Origin: an uncultured Planctomycetales bacterium
GTDB taxonomy: Bacteria; Planctomycetota; Planctomycetia; Isosphaerales; Isosphaeraceae
DNA length: 11,634 bases
Reading direction: 5' to 3'
Assembly: GCA_937997355.1 (NCBI GenBank)
Contig: CALKTZ010000320.1
Coordinates: forward strand, 1-11,634
Shown here piece after piece: positions 7,037 to 11,634 of the stretch; position 1 is the first letter of the stretch; the number at the start of each line of letters is the position of its first letter. Made by a program: the position numbers and the translations under genes. A model generated the notes under the pieces. That model made no database searches and was not told the origin of the DNA. It was given only the letters and a program-made list of their open reading frames with translations.

Positions 7037-8526
7037 TCAGGCCGAGGTAGTTCCAACGTCGGGGATTCGAACCCCGAGGCGGCCAGCAGGTGGTAGGCCA
7101 GGAATGCCGCCACGAACGCGAACAACGAGGCCGGTTGAAATTGCTCGGCCATCGGCAGCGAGAGCCAATCACCGAGGAGAGGGATCAGGCCGACCGCCAG
7201 CCCGATGAACCAGGCCACGATCCCCGCCGGATTGTATCCCCTCCGAACCCCGTGCCAATGCCCGCGCTGCCGCCGAAAATCGGCGGCGAGGCAGCCGACC
7301 GCCGGGGCGAAGACCGCCCCCGTGATCGAGAAGACCGGGGCCGTTCGCTCGATGCCGTGGCAGGCCACCACGAGGAACGAGACGATCGAGCCGATCCAGG
7401 CCCAGCGCTTCCGGCTGGCGAATGGCCATTGTCGATAAAATCGATGGGTATAAAGCGACGTTGAATAGCAAGCCGGGGCGAGGGTCGCGATCCCGAAGAG
7501 GGCGAGAATAACCCCGGCGATCGGCCCGCCGATCGTCCGCTCGACGGCGCGGATGAATGTGAACGGGGGGGCCTCGGGGTCGATCCATCTCAGGGGAATG
7601 TTCGTGGAATCATTGGGTCGCATCCCCAGCGAACCCGCCACCGTGAGGATCGAAAGGGCCATCGTGAGGAAGCAGGTCAGGCCGACGCCGACAGACCCGC
7701 CGAGGCGAACGTCGCGTTCATCGGGAACGGTCCGGCCCCACTCCGCGGCCATCAGGCCCGCCATGGCGAAGTAGCCGAAGATCAGGTGGATCAGTTGAAG
7801 CGCCGGCAGAATCGCCCTCGTGCCCTCAGCCCCCTGAAATGCGGAGAGATCGCCCGAGCCGCCGGTACGATCGGGGCTCACGCCGGTGATGGAAATGATC
7901 ATCGTCAAGGCGAGGAGGACGAGGGCCGTGGGGGTATAAACCTTCATCAACGTGGCGATCACATGGGCGAAGCTCTTGCCCGCGATCCGGATGATGAAGA
8001 TCCACCAGAAGGCCGTCAGCAGGACGACCGGCGGTCGGATCGAAATCGGGCCGATCCGCCGGGGTTCGAGGGATTCCGGCAGGATGAATCCGAAATCGAG
8101 GAGGGCCCGGAAAATCAGGTCCAGCGCGTAGGTAAGCGCCACCGCATGCCAGACGACCGCCGCGATCCCGAGAATTGGCCCGGTGATCCAGGTCGACCCC
8201 CGAGTCCCGAAGGTGGCCGAGAGCACGACACTCATGCGGCTCCCGGTGCGATAGCCCCAGAGTGCGGGGGGCCGATAGAGCAAGAACTCGCAAAGCAGCG
8301 ACGCCACCAGGCCGGCCCCGATCAGGATCGGCCAGGAGACGAACGGGAGGGTATCGCGGCCGAGCTGGTCAAAGAAGGGAACCCAGACGAAGACCCCGGC
8401 GTATGCGGGACCAATCGTCCAGTACCATCGGCGCCGGACGGTTGGCGGGTCGGCGAGATCGGCCTGCGTCGAGGCGGGAAGATCGATCGCGTTCGGCGGA
8501 GTCGGCGTCTGCTCGTTTTCGCTCAT
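7030..8526 (-). CDS. NCS1/cytosine-permease-like membrane transporter
   Basis: This is a polytopic membrane protein of 498 residues with about 12 hydrophobic segments. It best resembles the nucleobase:cation symporter-1 (cytosine/purine permease) branch of the APC superfamily. The evidence is overall pattern rather than one signature. There is an N-terminal cytoplasmic tail of ~33 residues and a first helix region WYWTIGPAYAGVFVWVPFFD (35-53). A segment ending in WHAVALTYALDLIFRALL lies near 126-143. AEWGRTVPDERDVRLGG (261-277) recalls the conserved PDxxRF/Y region after helix 6 in NCS1 proteins. Substrate-contact residues cannot be identified with confidence, so the substrate is open; another APC-type family is possible. 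The start MSENEQ has only a weak upstream AGAGA. It is 112 bases downstream of an MFS gene that has its own terminator, and 123 bases ahead of the MFS_3-like gene. Its last codons contain a tRNA T-arm-like sequence. Confidence 0.7.
   Translation of the reverse strand: MSENEQTPTPPNAIDLPASTQADLADPPTVRRRWYWTIGPAYAGVFVWVPFFDQLGRDTLPFVSWPILIGAGLVASLLCEFLLYRPPALWGYRTGSRMSVVLSATFGTRGSTWITGPILGIAAVVWHAVALTYALDLIFRALLDFGFILPESLEPRRIGPISIRPPVVLLTAFWWIFIIRIAGKSFAHVIATLMKVYTPTALVLLALTMIISITGVSPDRTGGSGDLSAFQGAEGTRAILPALQLIHLIFGYFAMAGLMAAEWGRTVPDERDVRLGGSVGVGLTCFLTMALSILTVAGSLGMRPNDSTNIPLRWIDPEAPPFTFIRAVERTIGGPIAGVILALFGIATLAPACYSTSLYTHRFYRQWPFASRKRWAWIGSIVSFLVVACHGIERTAPVFSITGAVFAPAVGCLAADFRRQRGHWHGVRRGYNPAGIVAWFIGLAVGLIPLLGDWLSLPMAEQFQPASLFAFVAAFLAYHLLAASGFESPTLELPRPEP
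7060..7076 (-). other. Perfect tRNA T-arm-like sequence inside the 3' end of a coding gene
   Basis: Read on the minus strand, CGGGGTTCGAATCCCCG forms a 5-bp stem with a 7-base TTCGAAT loop and has all the usual T-arm positions (G53 T54 T55 C56 R57 A58 Y60 C61). It encodes residues 484-489 (SGFESP) of the NCS1-like protein. No acceptor stem or CCA follows (the next bases are ACGTTGGAACT), and no anticodon or D arm precedes. It is therefore not a tRNA gene; it is either a relic or attachment-site-like piece, or a coincidence of codons. Confidence 0.35.
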
Positions 8527-8570
8527 TCTCTGATGACTTCAGTGATACCTACATCTGCGGGGGCCGGTCG

Positions 8571-8589
8571 CGCCGAATTATCTTCGGCG
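8571..8589. other. Intergenic hairpin
   Basis: CGCCGAA at 8571-8577 pairs perfectly with TTCGGCG at 8583-8589 around a five-base loop; a G-T wobble and a C-G pair can extend it. It lies in the gap between two minus-strand transporter genes, 44 bases before the NCS1-like start. It has no T run on either side, so it may be a leader structure or a second 3'-end hairpin of the upstream gene. Confidence 0.35.
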
Positions 8590-8611
8590 TGCCGGCGAGC
8601 AAGCCCGGAAA

Positions 8612-8623
8612 GGATCGCGATCC
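8612..8623. repeat. 12-base perfect palindrome
   Basis: GGATCGCGATCC is fully self-complementary and sits just past the T run of the terminator of the upstream minus-strand MFS gene. A dimeric regulator site is conceivable, but the composition (GATC, CGCG) is common here, so this is only a sequence observation. Confidence 0.25.
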
Positions 8624-8625
8624 GC

Positions 8626-8647
8626 AAAAAAGGATTATTCAATAATC
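8626..8647 (-). terminator. Intrinsic terminator of the FucP-like MFS gene, overlapping its stop codon
   Basis: On the minus strand GATTATTGAATAATC (8647 down to 8633) forms a 6-7 bp stem, followed by one C and then six T (8631-8626). The TGA stop (8641-8639) lies at the tip of the hairpin. The stem is AT-rich and so weak, but the U tract and position are right. It separates this gene from the NCS1-like gene downstream. Confidence 0.55.
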
Positions 8648-10069
8648 GGAAGCGAGCTCGTTGGGAGTGAGTTCCTTGGTATTCAACTCCTCCGGACGGT
8701 ATCCCCCCTTGAGGCGGTCGGCGACGGCGATCGATCCAAAGATCACCACGAGGATGAGAGGCAAAATCGATACCTGACGGAACGCCTGTCGCGCCCCTTC
8801 GATTTCCGCCGAGTCGACGGCCGCCGCGTTCGCCGCCTTCTCCTGCTGGAGTTTATCCGGATCGAGCTTCCCCGCGACGGCGACCTTGGCCCGGACGTCG
8901 TCCGGGAGCTTGTCGAGGGTCGCCTGGTCGTAGATGCCCCCCATGATCGGCAGGATGGCGGCGATCGCCAGGTTCCCCACGCAGCCCATCAGGCCGAGCA
9001 GGAAGGCTCCCCCCTTCGGGAATCGTTCGGCCGTGACGCCGAGCATCGTCGGCCAGTAGAAGACGATCCCGAGGCCGAAGATCGTGGCGTAGCCGAACGC
9101 GGTGGCGGCGCTGTCGGCCGTGCTCAGCAAATACAATCCGATCGCCGTCAGGACGGATGAGACGGTCAGCATGCCGACCGGGGAAAGCCGATGCGCGATC
9201 GGGCCGGCGAAGTGCCTGAGCAGGAACATCAGGAAGCTCGTGTACATGATGATGTAGGTGCCGCTGATCCCGGAGGTCCGGGTCAGGACCGAATTCTGCC
9301 ACTGCTGCGGGCCGAGCTCGACCGAGGCGGTCATCAGCATGCAGACGGCCCAGAGCAGGAACATCGGCCGGAGGACCTGGCCATACATCTCGCGATTGGA
9401 AACCCCGGCGTCGACGCGCTCGGTATTGGGGAAGCTTTCGAAGAGGAACAGTGCCCCGTAGATCAATGTGGGGATGAAGACGAGGGCCGCCTTGATCTGC
9501 CAGCCGAGAATCATGGTGTTGCGATCGGCCCCGGCCATCCCCGCGTCATCGAGTCCCATCGACTTGTTGATCACGATCGAGGCCAGGAATCCCCCGAGGA
9601 GCAATCCCCCCGGCCACCAGGCGTGGAGCACATTCAGGATGTGCGTCTTTTCCTTCGGATAGAGCGTCGCGGCGAGCGGGTTGATCCCGATCTCCACGAA
9701 GCCGTTGGCGCATCCGACCAGGAACATGGAAATCCAGAGGACGTAGAAGGCGGCGTTGGTATCGAAGGCCCCCCCCTCGACGTGCGGCACGAGATAGGGC
9801 GCGCCGACCGTGAGGATGCTGCCGACGAGATGGCTCAGGAACGCCAGGCCGAGCATCTTCTTCAAGCCGAGCGAATCGCAGATGGGCGCCCCGACGAACA
9901 TCGAGATGGCCATGCCCAGGAACGCCGCGCCGGCGATGGTGCCTCGCGAGGTTTGATTGAGATCGAACGTGGCCCCCAACGCGGGCAAGATGTCGCCCCG
10001 AGTCACGAACGAGAACGCGGATGCGATCAACGCGATGCAACTGGCCACAAACAAACGACGCGGATTCAT
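8639..10069 (-). CDS. MFS permease, FucP-like (sugar-permease type)
   Basis: This is a 476-residue major facilitator superfamily protein in the inner membrane. The start MNPRRLFVAS is supported by GGAG nine bases upstream. Helix 1 begins at once and motif A appears as GAPICDSLGLKK (60-71, D65). The segment EIGINPLAATLYPKEKTHIL with the following LNVLHAWWPGGLLLGG recalls the conserved NPL...LN..H...G...G pattern of FucP-type fucose/glucose:H+ symporters. A sugar or sugar-derivative substrate is therefore plausible but not shown. An unusual hydrophilic stretch of ~54 residues (about 378-432, Lys/Asp/Ala-rich) separates the penultimate from the last helix. A polar tail of ~22 residues follows. 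It is first in the run of three minus-strand transporters and divergent from the HExxH-VIT1 gene. It ends in its own terminator. Confidence 0.85.
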   Translation of the reverse strand: MNPRRLFVASCIALIASAFSFVTRGDILPALGATFDLNQTSRGTIAGAAFLGMAISMFVGAPICDSLGLKKMLGLAFLSHLVGSILTVGAPYLVPHVEGGAFDTNAAFYVLWISMFLVGCANGFVEIGINPLAATLYPKEKTHILNVLHAWWPGGLLLGGFLASIVINKSMGLDDAGMAGADRNTMILGWQIKAALVFIPTLIYGALFLFESFPNTERVDAGVSNREMYGQVLRPMFLLWAVCMLMTASVELGPQQWQNSVLTRTSGISGTYIIMYTSFLMFLLRHFAGPIAHRLSPVGMLTVSSVLTAIGLYLLSTADSAATAFGYATIFGLGIVFYWPTMLGVTAERFPKGGAFLLGLMGCVGNLAIAAILPIMGGIYDQATLDKLPDDVRAKVAVAGKLDPDKLQQEKAANAAAVDSAEIEGARQAFRQVSILPLILVVIFGSIAVADRLKGGYRPEELNTKELTPNELASDY

Positions 10070-10078
10070 GCAGTCAAT

Positions 10079-10082
10079 CTCC
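10079..10082 (-). promoter_or_regulatory. Ribosome binding site of the FucP-like MFS gene
   Basis: On the minus strand GGAG lies nine bases before the ATG at 10069, the clearest Shine-Dalgarno among the minus-strand genes here. It fixes the start of the 476-residue protein. Confidence 0.55.
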
Positions 10083-10155
10083 GGGGCAAACTCGGTAGCT
10101 CGGGGGAGGAGGGATAGTTCGGCGCAGAATTGCTTTTAGATACCCGAGAGGGCCG

Positions 10156-10161
10156 TACAAT
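10156..10161 (+). promoter_or_regulatory. Possible -10 promoter element of the HExxH-VIT1 gene
   Basis: TACAAT matches the -10 consensus TATAAT at five of six bases and lies in an AT-richer patch of the divergent region 10070-10206. The expected -35 place (about 10133-10138, CTTTTA) is poor. TTGCTT at 10130-10135 is better but 20 bases away. Transcription would start near 10168, giving a leader of ~40 bases. No Fur-box-like palindrome was recognised. Confidence 0.35.
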
Positions 10162-10170
10162 ACCAGGGGG

Positions 10171-10188
10171 GACCCCGCCTCGCGGGTC
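10171..10188 (+). other. Leader hairpin with a bulged C upstream of the HExxH-VIT1 gene
   Basis: GACCC-c-GC / CTC / GC-GGGTC folds into a 7-bp stem with one bulged C and a three-base loop, ending 18 bases before the ATG. If the TACAAT promoter is real, this would lie at the very start of the mRNA leader. Short GC-rich hairpins are easy to find in such DNA, so function is uncertain. Confidence 0.3.
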
Positions 10189-10206
10189 ATCTTCCCGGCG
10201 GAAATC

Positions 10207-11406
10207 ATGAGCCCGAAGTCCAAGGTAGTGCGGACGATGAAACGCTTGATCCGATGGACGCGATATGCCTGGGCATCCCCGACGACCGCGATCGGCCTCT
10301 GCGCGGGAGCATTGACTCTCTGCTCGGGGGGGCGCGTTCAGCGCCGGCAGGGAACGCTCGAATTCCACGGCGGCTTCTCGCGTTGGCTGGCGAATTCGAG
10401 AGGATTCGCCGCGATGACCCTCGGCCATGTGATCATCGGCCGGGATGAATGGGCTCTCGACTACTGCCGGGACCACGAGCAGGCTCACGTCCGGCAGGTG
10501 GAACGTTGGGGATTCGCTTTTATTCCGGCCTATCTGGCGGCGAGCGTCCTGGCCCACTGGCAAGGAGGACATTACTATTTCGACAATTGGTTCGAATGGG
10601 ATGCCCGGCGTGCTTGCGGCGAGGACGCCCCTCGGCGAATCGGGCGATCCGCGAAACGGCCCCGCGGGCGTTCGACCCAGGAAGACTTCCGAATACCCAT
10701 GCACATGAATACGCACCCGCCTCGCCACGTCGAGCAGCACTTCACGGCAAGCGATCTCGTCCGAGATGTCGTCATCGGCATGTCCGACGGCCTGACCGTC
10801 CCCTTCGCGTTGGCGGCCGGACTTTCCGGGACCGACGTGGGGACGGCGATCGTCGTCACCGCCGGGCTGGCCGAGGTTGCCGCCGGGTCGATCGCGATGG
10901 GTTTGGGCGGGTACCTGGCCGCGCGCACCGAGGCCGAGCATTACGCCGGCGAGAAGCGTCGGGAGGAGCGAGAGGTCTCCACCGTCCCTCACGTCGAGGC
11001 GAACGAGGTGGCCGAGATCTTCCGGAAATACGGCGTCGGGGAACGCGAGATCGAGCCGATCCTGGCCGCGTTTCGCCGAAATCCCGAAGCCTGGGTCGAC
11101 TTCATGATGCGGTTCGAGCTTGGGCTTGAGGAACCCGATCCTCGCCGTGCGCTCAAGAGTGCCGCCACGATCGCCGGAGCTTATATCGCGGGAGGACTGA
11201 TTCCGCTCGCTCCTTACATGGCGATGACCCGGACGCAGGATGCCTTGATCGTTTCCGCGATCGTGACGCTCATTGCCCTGGCGATCTTCGGCGCCATCAA
11301 GGGGCATTTCACGGGGATGCCCCGCCTTCGGAGTGCGTGGCAGACCACCTTGATCGGGGGCCTGGCCGCCTCCGCCGCGTTCCTGATCGCCAAGGTAATT
11401 GCCTGA
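10207..11406 (+). CDS. Fusion of an HExxH (zincin-like) membrane-associated domain with a VIT1/CCC1 iron/manganese transporter
   Basis: One 399-codon frame joins two proteins usually found apart. Residues 1-~140 are a small family I recognise only by pattern: a hydrophobic N-terminal segment (~24-40), LEFHGG, MTLGHVIIG, the zinc-type motif HEQAH (H90, E91, H94), ERWGFAFIPAYL, and NWFEWDA (E130 a possible third ligand). Residues ~141-164 are an Arg-rich linker. Residues ~165-399 are a full VIT1/CCC1 domain with five membrane segments (near 187-207, 209-235, 320-345, 348-370, 378-398) and a cytoplasmic helical metal-binding domain. Counting from D194 (MSDGLTVPFALAAGL), the residues recalled from Eucalyptus VIT1 (D43, E72, M80, E102, E105, E113, E116, M149, M150, E153) all fall at an offset of 151: D194, E223, M231, E253, E256, E264, E267, M300, M301, E304. 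It should move Fe2+/Mn2+ in exchange for protons. Internal ATGs at 10699 and 10705 could give the transporter alone, but neither has a well-placed RBS. Confidence 0.88.
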   Translation: MSPKSKVVRTMKRLIRWTRYAWASPTTAIGLCAGALTLCSGGRVQRRQGTLEFHGGFSRWLANSRGFAAMTLGHVIIGRDEWALDYCRDHEQAHVRQVERWGFAFIPAYLAASVLAHWQGGHYYFDNWFEWDARRACGEDAPRRIGRSAKRPRGRSTQEDFRIPMHMNTHPPRHVEQHFTASDLVRDVVIGMSDGLTVPFALAAGLSGTDVGTAIVVTAGLAEVAAGSIAMGLGGYLAARTEAEHYAGEKRREEREVSTVPHVEANEVAEIFRKYGVGEREIEPILAAFRRNPEAWVDFMMRFELGLEEPDPRRALKSAATIAGAYIAGGLIPLAPYMAMTRTQDALIVSAIVTLIALAIFGAIKGHFTGMPRLRSAWQTTLIGGLAASAAFLIAKVIA

Positions 11407-11441
11407 GCGACCGGCGGTCAGTATCGCCGCGACGCTCCGGT

Positions 11442-11634
11442 TCAACTGCCGATCAGAGATTGCACCAGGCCGGGGGGCTTCGTGCCGGGGACGATCACGC
11501 GGTCGCCGGGGAAGAGTTGGTAGTTGGTCAGCGTCTCCCCGCGCTCCTTGATGGCCGCCCAGTCGATCGCGTACACCTGGGGAGGTGCCCCGACCGGGCT
11601 CGGCCGCGACAAATAGGCCTTGTCGGGGAGGCTA
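11442..11634 (-). CDS. Polysaccharide export protein (Wza/SLBB type), C-terminal fragment
   Basis: This partial gene runs off the window edge. In the minus-strand frame read from 11633 there are 63 codons before TGA at 11444-11442. The end VYAIDWAAIKERGETLTNYQ followed by LFPGDRVIVPG resembles the tail of planctomycetal Wza-like polysaccharide biosynthesis/export proteins. In these a last SLBB-like segment states IDW...TNYQ(I/L)xPGDRxxV. Such proteins form the outer-membrane channel for exopolysaccharide. Only the C-terminus is seen, so domain order, lipoprotein signal and start are unknown. It is convergent with the HExxH-VIT1 gene, leaving 35 bases between the stops; that gap holds only a weak, imperfect hairpin and no T run. 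Confidence 0.65.
   Translation of the reverse strand, partial: SLPDKAYLSRPSPVGAPPQVYAIDWAAIKERGETLTNYQLFPGDRVIVPGTKPPGLVQSLIGS

Noticed and set aside
7045..7130. A complete tRNA gene around the T-arm-like sequence
   Set aside because: No 7-bp acceptor pairing, no CCA or fitting discriminator region, and no 7-base anticodon loop at the right distance.
7786..8670. 294-codon plus-strand frame opposite the NCS1-like gene
   Set aside because: Very rich in Arg, Glu, Asp and Gly, as expected for the antisense of hydrophobic membrane codons.
9191..10117. 308-codon plus-strand frame opposite the FucP-like gene
   Set aside because: Same antisense effect; charged composition and no domain.
10171..10188. 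Eukaryote-style iron-responsive element in the leader of the iron transporter
   Set aside because: There is a bulged C, but the loop is three bases, not the CAGUGN hexaloop, and the system is not bacterial.
10066..11445. 459-codon minus-strand frame opposite the HExxH-VIT1 gene
   Set aside because: It covers the divergent promoter region and the whole fusion gene; no family resemblance, whereas the plus strand keeps ten functional VIT1 residues.
1..11634. CRISPR arrays, insertion sequences, integrases or toxin-antitoxin genes
   Set aside because: No regularly spaced repeats, transposase or integrase motifs, or small paired genes were seen on either strand.

Overview
The window looks like a chromosomal stretch from a GC-rich member of the Planctomycetota, probably Isosphaeraceae-like. 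This is an inference from gene content: a split P-protein of the glycine cleavage system, a Wza-type export protein tail with an IDW...TNYQ...PGDRVIV ending, a ceramidase-like secreted protein, and the HExxH family fused to a VIT1 domain. Codon use is uniformly GC-rich, so the opposite strand carries many long spurious open frames. Genes fill nearly all of the window, and no gap exceeds about 140 bases.

Left third, plus strand: the 3' part of gcvPA (cut by the window edge) is followed by gcvPB. Together they make the two-subunit glycine decarboxylase (P-protein). A type II secretion/pilus inner-membrane platform protein (GspF/PilC type) follows at once, then a secreted single-domain ceramidase-like protein. 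An 18-bp perfect inverted repeat lies between this gene and the convergent MFS gene and probably ends transcription from both sides.

Middle, minus strand: three membrane transporter genes run in the same direction. In transcription order they are an MFS permease resembling the FucP-type sugar family, an NCS1/cytosine-permease-like protein and an MFS_3/EntS-like exporter. The first gene ends in an intrinsic terminator whose loop holds the stop codon, so it is probably not fully co-transcribed with the next. No substrate can be assigned. The last codons of the NCS1-like gene contain a perfect tRNA T-arm-like sequence, but no whole tRNA is present.

Right end: a 137-base divergent promoter region leads to the most unusual gene. 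It is a single 399-codon frame joining an N-terminal HExxH (zincin-like) membrane-associated domain to a complete VIT1/CCC1 iron/manganese transporter domain. All ten functional residues recalled from plant VIT1 are present at one constant offset. A convergent partial gene encoding the C-terminus of a polysaccharide export protein closes the window.

Apart from the gcv pair, neighbouring genes show no clear shared pathway. The fusion protein is the best candidate for something undescribed.
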